The position numbers and the translations under genes were made by a program. A DNA stretch of 64,000 nt from Ochrobactrum vermis (lineage in GTDB: Bacteria; Pseudomonadota; Alphaproteobacteria; Rhizobiales; Rhizobiaceae): the NCBI RefSeq assembly GCF_002975205.1, contig NZ_PCOC01000001.1, positions 930,001-994,000 on the forward strand. The letters run 5' to 3'. The first letter of the stretch is position 1. Each line of letters starts with the position of its first letter. Of the stretch, positions 35,227-44,108 are shown piece by piece. The notes under the pieces were generated by a model. That model was given only the letters and a program-made list of their open reading frames with translations, was not told the origin of the DNA and did no database searches.

Positions 35227-36479
35227 GCCGCCAACGCATCAAGAAGAACCGTTTCAGTTCCGGTCTTGCCGGATTTAAAGAAGAAGATAATTTCTTCATT
35301 GCCTTCACTTCGGCAGAAACCGGTTCCGATGCCGTTATCGGGGAGAGCTCGAAGTCGCTGCAAACCAAGGCGTTTTATGACGCCACCCGAAGTTTCACCT
35401 CCAACCACGATAAGCTTGTCGATGCCAAGTTCGGAAATAGCTGCAGCAAGCTCAGATATAAGCTTTTCACCCTTTTCGCTTGCGCCGCGAACGCCCAGCT
35501 CTGTCTGGATTTCTTTGACACGAGTATCACTGACCGCCGTTGAAATGAGGTAAGGCTGTTTGCCGTGATGATCTTTTGCCCAATCCATTGCTTTTGACAC
35601 CATGGCGTCGATATCGCCATCTTTGGTAAGGTCCAAAGTCAAAACCGGGTACTGTTTGGCAAAAACCGCAATCTGTCCATCCGCAATCGGACCAACTGTT
35701 CCCACCAGAACCGCGGCAGTGCCGTGGCTTGGTAGCGGTGGCGCAACGGTTATGGCTGGCTTGGGCGCAAAGCGATCAATTCCAAGCTGAATGAGAACAG
35801 CGTCGGAGCTGACCATTGTTGGTTGTTCCCGTGCCAGTTCGGCGGCTATCTTGACGTCACCGTCATCGCTTGCATCGACAACGCAATAGCATTTGCCTGC
35901 ATTTGCGAGCTGATCAAGATGTTCTTGCGCTGCGTCCTTGCCTTCAAGCAGTATGGAGTGGGGCAAAAGCCCGATCGGCTCGTTCGTCTGTTTTCCGATG
36001 AAACGCACCATGTCGGGATCGCTCATTGGAGTGGCTGGGTCATAGCGCTTGACGGATTCAGAGATGAGGCGGCTTCGATAGAAGAGATAGCCTTGATGAA
36101 CCGTGGCGTTGAACTTGGGAAAGCCGGGGCAGAATAGAAGACTGCTGGGGTTATAGCGTGCGCGCAACAGATCGGCGGCAGGCCCAACGTTACCCTGTTC
36201 CGTTGAGTCGAAACTGGCACAGACTTTGTAAATGACCTGATCGCAACCGATTGCATCAAACGCATCAGCTGCGCGTGTAATCTGTTCTCGTGCTTCGTCC
36301 GGATCAGCGAGGCGTGTCCTGCCCGCCCAAATAACGACAGCCTCGCCTGCGCATTCGCGGATAGCTTCAATATCCGTCACGACAGCGGTCCTGATGCCTG
36401 CTGTTTCATAGTAAGCAGCGACCATCAACGCGCCTGTCATGTCGTCGGCGATGATCCCAAGAGTACCGTTATTCCCCAT
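35220..36479 (-). CDS. Four-carbon acid sugar kinase family (DUF1537)
   Basis: A 419-residue kinase. The N-terminal sugar-binding domain begins GIIADDMTGALMVAAYYETAG, the family's signature Asp-rich start; the C-terminal nucleotide domain has LIVVGGETSGGVIKRLG and ends GTGFCRSEGNEEIIFFFKSGKTG. OtnK/DtnK-type enzymes phosphorylate tetronates or 3-oxo-tetronates. I start at ATG 36479 with GAGG about 7 bases upstream; 13 extra in-frame codons upstream look non-coding. It is divergent from a class II aldolase gene, the usual OtnK/OtnC pairing, with a shared operator candidate between them. Confidence 0.9.
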   Translation of the reverse strand: MGNNGTLGIIADDMTGALMVAAYYETAGIRTAVVTDIEAIRECAGEAVVIWAGRTRLADPDEAREQITRAADAFDAIGCDQVIYKVCASFDSTEQGNVGPAADLLRARYNPSSLLFCPGFPKFNATVHQGYLFYRSRLISESVKRYDPATPMSDPDMVRFIGKQTNEPIGLLPHSILLEGKDAAQEHLDQLANAGKCYCVVDASDDGDVKIAAELAREQPTMVSSDAVLIQLGIDRFAPKPAITVAPPLPSHGTAAVLVGTVGPIADGQIAVFAKQYPVLTLDLTKDGDIDAMVSKAMDWAKDHHGKQPYLISTAVSDTRVKEIQTELGVRGASEKGEKLISELAAAISELGIDKLIVVGGETSGGVIKRLGLQRLRALPDNGIGTGFCRSEGNEEIIFFFKSGKTGTETVLLDALAAI

Positions 36480-36524
36480 TTTTATCCTCGTGTCATGCCA
36501 TGCGTAACTGCGCGTCACAAATAA

Positions 36525-36539
36525 TGAAATTTAATTCCA
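36525..36539. promoter_or_regulatory. IclR-type operator candidate, copy 1
   Basis: TGAAATTTAATTCCA, a near-palindrome (TGRAATTWAATTYCA), sits between the divergent kinase and aldolase genes. The same 15 bases occur at 56555-56569 beside the iclR gene, and with one change at 48060-48074. Confidence 0.6.
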
Positions 36540-36632
36540 ATTAAGTATCATTTTGATGGACCACGTCAATTGCCGGGATTATGAAGTTAGGCATCATCAA
36601 AACTCTTGGCTGCCAAGAACGGGGAACAAACG

Positions 36633-37292
36633 ATGCCAACCGATTATGATCAGAGCCTTACAGCACGTCGCGCCATCGTGGATGCGATGCGCCATATGGA
36701 ACAGAAAGGCTTCAATCACGGCAGCAGCGGTAATATCAGTATCCGGGAAGGCGAGCATATCTGGGTTACGCCGACCGGCGCCACATCGCTTATGAAGCCT
36801 GAAGACATGAGCCTCGTTTCGATTGAAGGCGAGCATTTTGCGGGCAGGGTGCCTTCCAGCGAATGGCGAATCCATACAGAAATCATGCGCAATCATCCCG
36901 AAGCAGGTGCTGTTATCCATTCGCATGCGGATAGCTGCGTTGCATTGTCGTGTCTGCGTAAGCCATTGCCTGCATTCCATTATATGATTGCTTCGTTTGG
37001 CGGGAACGAGGTTCCCTGTGCTGATTACCGCGTGTTTGGTTCCGATGCTTTGGCCTATGAAGTCGTTCGCGCTATGGGCAACCATCGCGCCTGTCTGATG
37101 GCGAGCCATGGAATGGTGGTGTGGGGCCGGGATATGGCCCATGCAACGTTGCTGGCAGAAAAGCTCGAAACACTGGCGCGCCAGTACATATTGGCGTGTC
37201 AGATTGGTGAGCCGGTTCTCCTGAGTGAGGCTGAGCTTGATGAGGTTCGCGCGCGCTATGGATACTACGGCAGCAAACCGATGCCGCGCTGA
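36633..37292 (+). CDS. Class II aldolase / 3-oxo-tetronate 4-phosphate decarboxylase-like
   Basis: A 219-residue zinc enzyme of the fuculose-phosphate aldolase family: GSSGNISIR (phosphate loop), SSEWRIHTEIM with the catalytic Glu, VIHSHADS with zinc His pair, and ASHGMVVWG with the third zinc His. Beside a DUF1537 kinase the likely role is OtnC: decarboxylating 3-oxo-tetronate 4-phosphate to dihydroxyacetone phosphate. I start at ATG 36633 after GGGGAA; an in-frame start at 36606 lacks a ribosome site. The oxidising dehydrogenase and isomerase of the known pathways are not adjacent. Confidence 0.87.
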   Translation: MPTDYDQSLTARRAIVDAMRHMEQKGFNHGSSGNISIREGEHIWVTPTGATSLMKPEDMSLVSIEGEHFAGRVPSSEWRIHTEIMRNHPEAGAVIHSHADSCVALSCLRKPLPAFHYMIASFGGNEVPCADYRVFGSDALAYEVVRAMGNHRACLMASHGMVVWGRDMAHATLLAEKLETLARQYILACQIGEPVLLSEAELDEVRARYGYYGSKPMPR

Positions 37293-37305
37293 TCGCTGAT
37301 AAGAA

Positions 37306-37331
37306 CAGGCCCGAATGAAAATTCGGGCCTG
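37306..37331. terminator. Bidirectional terminator
   Basis: A perfect 11-bp stem (CAGGCCCGAAT, loop GAAA, ATTCGGGCCTG) lies between the convergent aldolase and dimethylformamidase-like genes. Confidence 0.8.
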
Positions 37332-37345
37332 ATTTGCATTGTGGA

Positions 37346-39025
37346 TCAGGCGCGAGAAGGCCCTGTTTCCTGAAACCGGTCCAGCACATTGCGGGTAATG
37401 GTGGTGGTATAGGCGCAGTTGCGCTTGAGGCCCATCACCCATTCACAAAGCCCGGCAGTAACCACTTCACCGTCGCCTTGCTTCATGGAAACGAGCATGC
37501 CCGCACCATGTGCCAGACGCTTGCGCGCCGCTTCATAACCATCAGGTGCCATTTCGCAGATGCCCTGCAGGTCGCTATCGCGAACATAGTAACGATGTCC
37601 CTGACCATCGAGTTCATATTCGTAGATCGATGCTGGCGTCATGGCGAGAATTTCGATCTTTTCGGTCGGTACGCCATGCTCTTCTACGGCATAGGGGAAG
37701 CCGTTCTTGAATGAATAGTTGAGCCCATCGACCTCATAACCGAAGATCTGGGCTTCGTGACCAAAAATATCCGCATAACGCAGATGCGTGCCTTCGAAGA
37801 TCCAGTGTTCTGGTTGATATACGGTGAGCCCGCGCGAGCCACGGGGAGAGAAACCGCCCCAGCTGCCATACATTCCGTTTTCACCGTTAACACCCACCGT
37901 TGATGCTCCGGGCCAATTGACTGCACCACTTGCCCAGTTTGCCGTGCACAAGTGTTTCCGATCGGTCTGCATGATGGGGTCTTGTGTCGGTGCTTTGGTC
38001 TTCCAGCACACTTGCGTCTGTCCATCATTCTCAAGGCGAATCTGCCAGAGAAAGTTGCCACCAAAGCGTGCAAGATTCCCGCCGCGTGCGACAAAATCCT
38101 CGACGGTCTTGCGCATGTCCCATGACCAATATTCGTCATGACCAACGGTCACAAGACAATTGTAATCATCGAGGATTGAGGGGTTATAGTGGAGATCGGT
38201 TTGAGTGATGTAGTCGATCTGGTAGCCCGCCGCTTCAGCCCATCTCACGAAGTAACGCTCATACTGTGCGTAACCTGCAGAGGAATAATATTGCGAGAAT
38301 CCCATCGTATAGCCCCATTCCTTGGATGGGTATCGGGTCGCATCGCCCATGTCTTGCCAGACGGGATTGCAGACGCGCGCAGCTCCCTCCGGTAGCCAGA
38401 TCATCCCTTTGGACCACGGACGGCGCAGGCTCAAGATGGGTGAGCCTTCGTTCTTATTTGGACCCCATGTTCCAAAATAGTGGTTCGCGCCGCCCCAGTC
38501 GTTATAAGCCATCCAGGTGCCAGTTGCGAACATCAAGAGAATGCGACCGGAACGGGTCTTCTTCGTCGGGCGGACCACAACGAAATGATGCTGAACAAAG
38601 CGCTCGCCGCCGGGGCGCATACATGTCGAGACAACGCGATAGAAGCCGGAACGAGCGTCCTCGGGGATTTTCCAGCTATAGAGGACGGGCCAATCGCAGC
38701 CGTCCATATAGGCCGTTTCTGATGTTTTGGTGAAACTGCCGGGAAGGTCGAAAGCCTCATCCATCATCTGAGGTTCATGACCGTCCCGATATATCTGGAT
38801 CGACCATGTCTTGGCCGTAGTGGAGGCATGAAATTCGACCGTTTCGCCGGGGTCGTAAGACATTTTTTCGGTATAGACGAAGACTTCGGGAAGTTTCGGA
38901 TCTTCACGCGGAAACTGATAGCGATAGTCGGAAAGAAAGTGCTCGTCCGCAAAGCCCTTGCGAACAGCCCATGGCTTGATCGCGTGCGGCCCCATTTCGG
39001 GAAAATTAAACTTGTCGCGGGACAT
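37346..39025 (-). CDS. N,N-dimethylformamidase beta-subunit-like protein
   Basis: A 559-residue soluble protein without a signal peptide. The C-terminal two thirds resemble the large subunit of dimethylformamidase: SGRILLMFATGTWMAYNDWGG, NPSILDDYNCLVTVGHDEYWSWDMR, FVARGGNLARFGGNFLWQIR and a late QGDGEVVTAGLCEWV. The known enzyme hydrolyses an amide bond with a mononuclear iron held by two Tyr and a Glu; whether those residues are all kept here I could not verify. Residues 50-150 look like a beta-sandwich lead-in domain. It is last in an operon with a GntR regulator and an aminotransferase. An amidohydrolase for the imported N-compound is inferred. Confidence 0.82.
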   Translation of the reverse strand: MSRDKFNFPEMGPHAIKPWAVRKGFADEHFLSDYRYQFPREDPKLPEVFVYTEKMSYDPGETVEFHASTTAKTWSIQIYRDGHEPQMMDEAFDLPGSFTKTSETAYMDGCDWPVLYSWKIPEDARSGFYRVVSTCMRPGGERFVQHHFVVVRPTKKTRSGRILLMFATGTWMAYNDWGGANHYFGTWGPNKNEGSPILSLRRPWSKGMIWLPEGAARVCNPVWQDMGDATRYPSKEWGYTMGFSQYYSSAGYAQYERYFVRWAEAAGYQIDYITQTDLHYNPSILDDYNCLVTVGHDEYWSWDMRKTVEDFVARGGNLARFGGNFLWQIRLENDGQTQVCWKTKAPTQDPIMQTDRKHLCTANWASGAVNWPGASTVGVNGENGMYGSWGGFSPRGSRGLTVYQPEHWIFEGTHLRYADIFGHEAQIFGYEVDGLNYSFKNGFPYAVEEHGVPTEKIEILAMTPASIYEYELDGQGHRYYVRDSDLQGICEMAPDGYEAARKRLAHGAGMLVSMKQGDGEVVTAGLCEWVMGLKRNCAYTTTITRNVLDRFQETGPSRA

Positions 39026-39044
39026 TTTGAGCTTCCTCCTTGAA

Positions 39045-39764
39045 TCAAAAATTCTGATTGCTGTTCAATGCCGAACGATCGGCATCGCCGGGATTGTCTT
39101 GTTCGTATTGCTGAAGGCGCTTTAGAAGGGCAGCGCCTCCTTCTATGAGGTCGAGTTGGATGGCGAGGCGTAACGCATAGCTGTCGCGGTTGCTGAGCGC
39201 CGTTAAAATGTTCTCGTGCTGGTGGCGTCCGGGATAGCTCGGTTTTGCCGTTGGGTAGAGTTCCGAAACAAGTGGGCCAACCCTGATCCAGAGACTTTCA
39301 AGCACGTCTATCAGATGCGCCATCCGGCTTTGTTTATAGAGCGCGAAATGGAAGTCCGAATTTATCTGCAGGGCCGTGCGCCAATCTTCCATGCGCTCGG
39401 CTTCGGTCAGATGCTGATGGATGGTTTCCAGTCTGGTGATGGTTTCGTCGGATATATTTGTCAGCGCATGTTCGGCCGCTAGAGGCTCCAGAACGAGCCT
39501 CATCGCGCGGATTTCCTTGTACTCAGCCAAGCTTAAACGCCGTACGCGAATATAAAAGCGTGGTTTGATTTCAATCGCGCCTTCGCGTGACAACTGCATG
39601 AGCGCTTCGCGAACAGGCGTTTCCGATGTGCCCAGATCCTGAGCCAGTTGACGAACCTTGAACCGCTGATGCGGCTTGAACTGTGCCCGCAGCAGCCCTG
39701 ATTTGAGCTGCTGGTACACAATGTCTGAAAGGTTGTCCCTTTCGTCGCCCGGCTGTTCGCTCAC
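39045..39764 (-). CDS. GntR-family regulator with FCD domain (copy 1)
   Basis: A 239-residue protein with a winged helix at about 14-80 (FKVRQLAQDLGTSETPVREALMQLSREGAIEIKPR) and an FCD effector domain (NSDFHFALYKQSRMAHLIDVLE; HQHENILTAL). It starts at GTG 39764 with AAGGA 7 bases upstream, 9 bases after the aminotransferase stop. It is very similar along its length to the regulator at 45219-45947, so the pair arose by duplication. Likely target: the divergent promoter at 41.0-41.3 kb with TGATATATCA repeats. Confidence 0.92.
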   Translation of the reverse strand: MSEQPGDERDNLSDIVYQQLKSGLLRAQFKPHQRFKVRQLAQDLGTSETPVREALMQLSREGAIEIKPRFYIRVRRLSLAEYKEIRAMRLVLEPLAAEHALTNISDETITRLETIHQHLTEAERMEDWRTALQINSDFHFALYKQSRMAHLIDVLESLWIRVGPLVSELYPTAKPSYPGRHQHENILTALSNRDSYALRLAIQLDLIEGGAALLKRLQQYEQDNPGDADRSALNSNQNF

Positions 39765-39773
39765 GCTTTTTCC

Positions 39774-41024
39774 TTACCGGGTGGAGATTGCCTTGAAAGC
39801 GTCTTCCGTCCGGGAAAGAGCGTCGTCGATCACCGCATCCGTGTGTGCGCAGGAGATGAACATGTTGTGCTTGTGGTGCAGGTAAACGCCGCGGTTCAGC
39901 GCTTCGCGACAGAAACGTGCGCCAAGCTGTGCATCCGTATCGCCGACAAATTGTACCAGCGGCATTGCGGCAGGTCCGGTTTGCAGCAGCTCAAAACCAT
40001 GTGCGCGTGCCTGAGCATCAAGACCGGTGCGCAGGCGTTCGCCCGCATGTTTCATGCGTGCAGGACCATCAATACGCTTCAGTTCCTTGATGGTGGCAAC
40101 TGCTGCTGCCATGGATGCACCGGCATACCAAAACGAACCAGTCATGTAAGCTTGTCCTGCAGATTCACGGAACCGGTTGGTTCCGGTGACTGCTGCAAGC
40201 GAATAACCATTGGCGATTGCCTTGGAATAAGCGGCAAGGTCAGGCTCAACGCCGGTTCCGCGCCAGCTTCCACCCAGATCAATGCGGAAGCCGCCACGCA
40301 CGTCATCAAGAATGAGCGCCGCACCCGCCGCATCGCAAAGGGCGCGTGCCGTCTTGGCGAATTCTGTGGTGGGAAGTTCCTGCGGGATGGCAAGGTCGTG
40401 CTTGAAGGCGGAGACAATGATTGCAGCCAGATCGTCACCGGCTTGTTTTGCGGCGGCAGTGAGGCTTTCAACATCGTTGTAAACATAGTGGACGAGGTGA
40501 GCACGATCTTCGGCTGTTACGCCGACCAGTGATGGCGTACACCATGGCACAGCACCGTGATAGGCACCCTTAGCGACCAGAACCTTGCGGCGTTTGGTTG
40601 CGCCGCGTGCGATTGTTACGCAGCTGGTCGTGGCGTCGGTGCCGTTCTTCTGCAGCAATGCCCAGTCGGCATGGGGTACCGTTTCAACGAGCAGCTCTGC
40701 AAGTTCAACAGCGTGCGCTGTTGGACCGTTGAGGCAGTCGCCAGCCTTTATCTGGCTGAGTGCTGCAGCGTCCACGAGTTCATTACGGTGGCCCAGAATG
40801 ATGGGACCCCAAGCACACATGAAATCAATATAGCTGTTGCCATTGACATCTGTCACATGGGCACCCTCGCCAGAAGCGAAATACTGCGGATATCCCTCCG
40901 GAAGTGACGCTGCGCGCTGGTGTCCCCACATGCCGTTAGGGATCACCCGTTCGGCGCGTGCACGAAGCTCCGCGTCTGGATTGTGTTCGCTCAGGGACTG
41001 GGTCGAAGTGGAATGCGCAGGCAT
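39774..41024 (-). CDS. Class III aminotransferase (glutamate-1-semialdehyde aminomutase-like)
   Basis: A 416-residue PLP enzyme. It shows VIPNGMWGHQRAASLPEGYP, VTDVNGNSYIDFMCAWGPIILGH, the PLP-phosphate region, ALILDDVRGGFRIDLGG with the ring-contacting Asp, and AYSKAIANGYSLAAV with the Schiff-base Lys. I start at ATG 41024 because GGGAGA lies 6 bases upstream; longer in-frame starts at 41048 and 41063 lack one. It is the first gene of the operon with the GntR and dimethylformamidase-like genes. It probably transaminates an amino compound imported by the divergent polyamine-type transporter rather than making heme precursors. Confidence 0.88.
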   Translation of the reverse strand: MPAHSTSTQSLSEHNPDAELRARAERVIPNGMWGHQRAASLPEGYPQYFASGEGAHVTDVNGNSYIDFMCAWGPIILGHRNELVDAAALSQIKAGDCLNGPTAHAVELAELLVETVPHADWALLQKNGTDATTSCVTIARGATKRRKVLVAKGAYHGAVPWCTPSLVGVTAEDRAHLVHYVYNDVESLTAAAKQAGDDLAAIIVSAFKHDLAIPQELPTTEFAKTARALCDAAGAALILDDVRGGFRIDLGGSWRGTGVEPDLAAYSKAIANGYSLAAVTGTNRFRESAGQAYMTGSFWYAGASMAAAVATIKELKRIDGPARMKHAGERLRTGLDAQARAHGFELLQTGPAAMPLVQFVGDTDAQLGARFCREALNRGVYLHHKHNMFISCAHTDAVIDDALSRTEDAFKAISTR

Positions 41025-41063
41025 TAATTGTCTCCCATTTGACGACATTTTTACGTTCGTCAC

Positions 41064-41336
41064 CTTGAATTATGATATATCAAAATTGATCCTTGTTGCG
41101 ATGATATGTCAAGAGAGATTCCAAAATTCGGGATAATTATTCGCGATCGGGGAATTTTGCCAGGTTCAATCCATAGTAGCGGGTGCTTTTCCAGGTTGAT
41201 TGTCGAAAACGCTAGGTAAAGCAGCGTGAATAAGGAGTGATGGGTCATTTTGATTGAGAAATTTGATATATCATTATGGACATGGATGCGGAATGCGGGT
41301 TAAGCTCTGCCAACAACAAAAACATCAGGGGAAAGC
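41064..41336. promoter_or_regulatory. Divergent promoter region with three TGATATRTCA sites
   Basis: The perfect 10-base palindrome TGATATATCA occurs at 41073-41082 (proximal to the aminotransferase) and 41264-41273 (proximal to the ABC operon), with a variant TGATATGTCA at 41102-41111. Symmetric placement beside both divergent starts suggests operators for the linked FCD-GntR regulator(s). Confidence 0.6.
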
Positions 41337-42413
41337 ATGGCTAGCCAGAAGAGCATGCCCGATTCCGGGCTGGGTATCAGCATTCAGGGCGTGAGTAAAA
41401 GTTATGGGAACTTCACCGCCGTTGATGGTCTCGACATGGAGATCGCGCCGGGTGAGTTCCTTGCCCTCTTGGGGCCTTCGGGTTCCGGCAAATCAACTAT
41501 CCTGATGATGCTGGCCGGTTTCGAGCGTCCCGACAAAGGGCGTATTCTGTTTGGCAGCAACGATTACACCCGCGTACCTCCGCATAAACGCAATATCGGC
41601 ATGGTTTTTCAGCATTACACGCTGTTTCCCAATATGACGGTGCTCGATAATGTGGCCTTTCCACTTAAAACAAGGCGTGTGCCAAAAGAAGAACGGCACC
41701 GTATTGCCCGCGAGGCACTCGCCCGCGTGCGACTTGCCGATTTCGCCAATCGCAGTCCGAAGCAATTGTCGGGTGGACAGCAGCAGCGCGTTGCGCTGGC
41801 TCGTGCAATTGTCTATTCGCCGCGCGTTCTTCTGATGGATGAGCCTTTGTCTGCGCTGGACAAAAATCTGCGTGAGGAAATGCAGATCGAGATCAAGCGC
41901 CTTCATTCCGAACTGGGTATGACCATCGTGTTCGTCACGCACGATCAGGGCGAAGCGCTGACAATGGCGGATCGCGTTGCGATCCTGCAAGACGGACATA
42001 TTCAGCAAATCGCGAGCGCGCGGGAACTCTACAACCGACCTGCCAATCTGTTTTCCGCAAGCTTCATCGGTGAAATGAACCTGATCCCGATCGTTTGGGA
42101 TGGGACCAAGGCGCAAGCCTCTGACGGCACCGTGGTTTCGATACCCTCTGAAAATGTCATGGGAGCCAAATCCGGCAATGCGTTGATGGCAGTTCGTCCG
42201 GAACGCTTAATTCCTGCGGAGCAGGGATTGGAAATCACCGTTCGTGATGTGATCTATGCCGGTCCGGACACCGCCATTCTAGGGGCAATGGCCGACGGAA
42301 CAGAACTGCGCGCAAGACTGGCGAGTGCGGCGGTTCCTGACATTGGCGCAGGACAAAAGCTGCGATTGGGCTTTGCTCCCGAAGCAAGCCTCGTCTATTC
42401 CCGTGCGAGCTGA
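41337..42413 (+). CDS. Spermidine/putrescine-type ABC transporter ATP-binding protein (PotA-like)
   Basis: A 358-residue ATPase: Walker [11 protein letters not shown]-loop MVFQHYTLFPNMT, signature [17 protein letters not shown], Walker B VLLMDEPLSALDKNLR and H-loop FVTHDQGEALTMADR. A TOBE-type C-terminal domain (ALMAVRPERLIPAE) completes it. It is the first gene of the polyamine-type importer operon, with AGGGGAAA before the ATG. Confidence 0.94.
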   Translation: MASQKSMPDSGLGISIQGVSKSYGNFTAVDGLDMEIAPGEFLALLGPSGSGKSTILMMLAGFERPDKGRILFGSNDYTRVPPHKRNIGMVFQHYTLFPNMTVLDNVAFPLKTRRVPKEERHRIAREALARVRLADFANRSPKQLSGGQQQRVALARAIVYSPRVLLMDEPLSALDKNLREEMQIEIKRLHSELGMTIVFVTHDQGEALTMADRVAILQDGHIQQIASARELYNRPANLFSASFIGEMNLIPIVWDGTKAQASDGTVVSIPSENVMGAKSGNALMAVRPERLIPAEQGLEITVRDVIYAGPDTAILGAMADGTELRARLASAAVPDIGAGQKLRLGFAPEASLVYSRAS

Positions 42414-42417
42414 GCCG

Positions 42418-43284
42418 ATGTTGAAAATGTTCTTTGAGCCAGACGGGCGCAAGCTATCGAAAGGCGGAATGCTTCTTCTGCTTTTGCCATTCTTCTCGCT
42501 GCTTTTGCTGTTCTTTATTTATCCGTTGGTCAGTCTGCTCGCTTTGTCTGTGACAGAGCCTTCGGTTTCGTTGGACAATTATCAGCGGGTTTTCTCAAAT
42601 CCGGTTTATCTCAATGTGCTGGGACGCACGGTCTTGATTGCCGCGCTGGTCAGCGTGATCGCGCTGCTGATGGCCTATCCCATTGCATGGCTGATGGCGC
42701 ATTCGAGCGGACCAAAACTGATCTTCATAACCGCCTGCATCCTTTTGCCGTTCTGGTCGTCCGTGCTGGTGCGAACCGCTGCCTGGGCAGTGCTTTTGCA
42801 GCGTAATGGATTGGTCAATCAAGGCTTGCTTCAACTTGGTCTCATCGATCAGCCGCTGAAGCTGCTTTATACCCAAACCGCAGTTCTCATTGCTATGACG
42901 CATGTCCTCTTGCCGTTTGTGGTTCTGCCGATCTATGGCGCTATTCGTAACGTGCCGCGGGATTATGCGAGAGCTGCTGCCATCCTCGGCGCTGGCCCAA
43001 TACGAACCTTCTTGGAGGTCATTTTCCCGCTTACCCTGCCGGGAGTTATGGGCGGGATGATTCTAACCTTTCTCACCGCACTTGGCTATTTCATCACGCC
43101 TTCGCTGCTTGGTTCGCCGAAAGAAATGATGATTGCGACGCTGATTTCCCAGCAGCTGCGTGAAACACTGGATTGGCCATTCGCAGCAGCGCTGGTCGGC
43201 ATCCTTACACTTCTCGTCATGACGGTTTCGCTGGTCTTCGGTCGTGTGTTCAAGTTCAACCGGATGATGGGAGGCAATGCATGA
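42418..43284 (+). CDS. Polyamine-type ABC transporter permease (PotB-like)
   Basis: A 288-residue inner-membrane protein with six predicted helices, the first at MLLLLLPFFSLLLLFFIYPLV. The cytoplasmic loop DYARAAAILGAGPIRTFLEVIFPLTLPG is the family EAA motif. The ATG at 42418 lies 4 bases after the ATPase stop. It pairs with the next permease, whose start overlaps this stop. Confidence 0.93.
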   Translation: MLKMFFEPDGRKLSKGGMLLLLLPFFSLLLLFFIYPLVSLLALSVTEPSVSLDNYQRVFSNPVYLNVLGRTVLIAALVSVIALLMAYPIAWLMAHSSGPKLIFITACILLPFWSSVLVRTAAWAVLLQRNGLVNQGLLQLGLIDQPLKLLYTQTAVLIAMTHVLLPFVVLPIYGAIRNVPRDYARAAAILGAGPIRTFLEVIFPLTLPGVMGGMILTFLTALGYFITPSLLGSPKEMMIATLISQQLRETLDWPFAAALVGILTLLVMTVSLVFGRVFKFNRMMGGNA

Positions 43285-44084
43285 ACAGCCGCAATTTGCT
43301 CCTCAATGCCTATGTCTATCTGGTGTTGTGCTTCCTCGTTGTGCCAATCCTTATCATTCTGCCAATGGCGTTTAGTGAGACCGATTACATCACCTTTCCG
43401 CCACGCGGATTTACGTGGCAGTGGTTTGGTGCCTTCTTTCAGTCTGCACAATGGATGAGTGCAACGGCATTCAGCGCGAAAATTGCATTTTTCACGGCGA
43501 TTTCGAGCGCAATTATTGGGTTATGTGCAAGCTATGCGATAGTTCGCGGCAAGGGCGCACTCGCGACCATTTTCCAGACCTTGCTTATTGGCCCCATCGT
43601 TGTGCCGCATATCGCCTTGGCGATTGCGCTCTATCTGATGTTTCAAAGTGTCGGACTGACAGAGACAACGGCCGGTTACGTTTTTGCGCACACAATTATA
43701 GCATTGCCTTTCAGCGTGTTTACGATTGTAGCAGCGCTCTCGCAGGTCGATCCCGCTTTGGAAGATGCGGCAATGTGTTGTGGCGCCAATCGCTTTTTGG
43801 CTTTTCGCGCCGTGACCTTGCCGCTGATATGGCCGAATGTTTTATCGGGCGCGTTGTTTGCCTTCGTCATATCGTTTGATGAACCGGTAATTTCGTTCTT
43901 TCTCGCAGGTGTGCGCGACAAGACCCTGCCGCGCATGATGTTCGATGATATCGAGCAGAATCTGACACCGATTATCCCAGCGATTGCCGTGATGCTCACG
44001 CTGCTTTCCATCATTGTTCTGGTGGGGGCCGCAGGGCTGCGCGCGCTTGCTACGCGTTCACAGCAGGCTGTGTCTGAAGAATAA
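43281..44084 (+). CDS. Polyamine-type ABC transporter permease (PotC-like)
   Basis: A 267-residue permease starting MNSRNLLLNAYVYLVLCFLVVP. It carries FPPRGFTWQWFGAFF, typical of PotC proteins, and the EAA loop LEDAAMCCGANRFLAFRAVTLPL. I start at ATG 43281 (ATGA overlap); a longer in-frame extension would lie inside the previous gene. Confidence 0.93.
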   Translation: MNSRNLLLNAYVYLVLCFLVVPILIILPMAFSETDYITFPPRGFTWQWFGAFFQSAQWMSATAFSAKIAFFTAISSAIIGLCASYAIVRGKGALATIFQTLLIGPIVVPHIALAIALYLMFQSVGLTETTAGYVFAHTIIALPFSVFTIVAALSQVDPALEDAAMCCGANRFLAFRAVTLPLIWPNVLSGALFAFVISFDEPVISFFLAGVRDKTLPRMMFDDIEQNLTPIIPAIAVMLTLLSIIVLVGAAGLRALATRSQQAVSEE

Positions 44085-44108
44085 GAAAACCATAGAAGTG
44101 AGGGAAAC

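Noticed and set aside
39774..41024. Heme-pathway glutamate-1-semialdehyde aminomutase
   Set aside because: Alphaproteobacteria usually make aminolevulinate by the glycine/succinyl-CoA route, and the gene sits in a regulated catabolic operon; a catabolic class III aminotransferase fits better.
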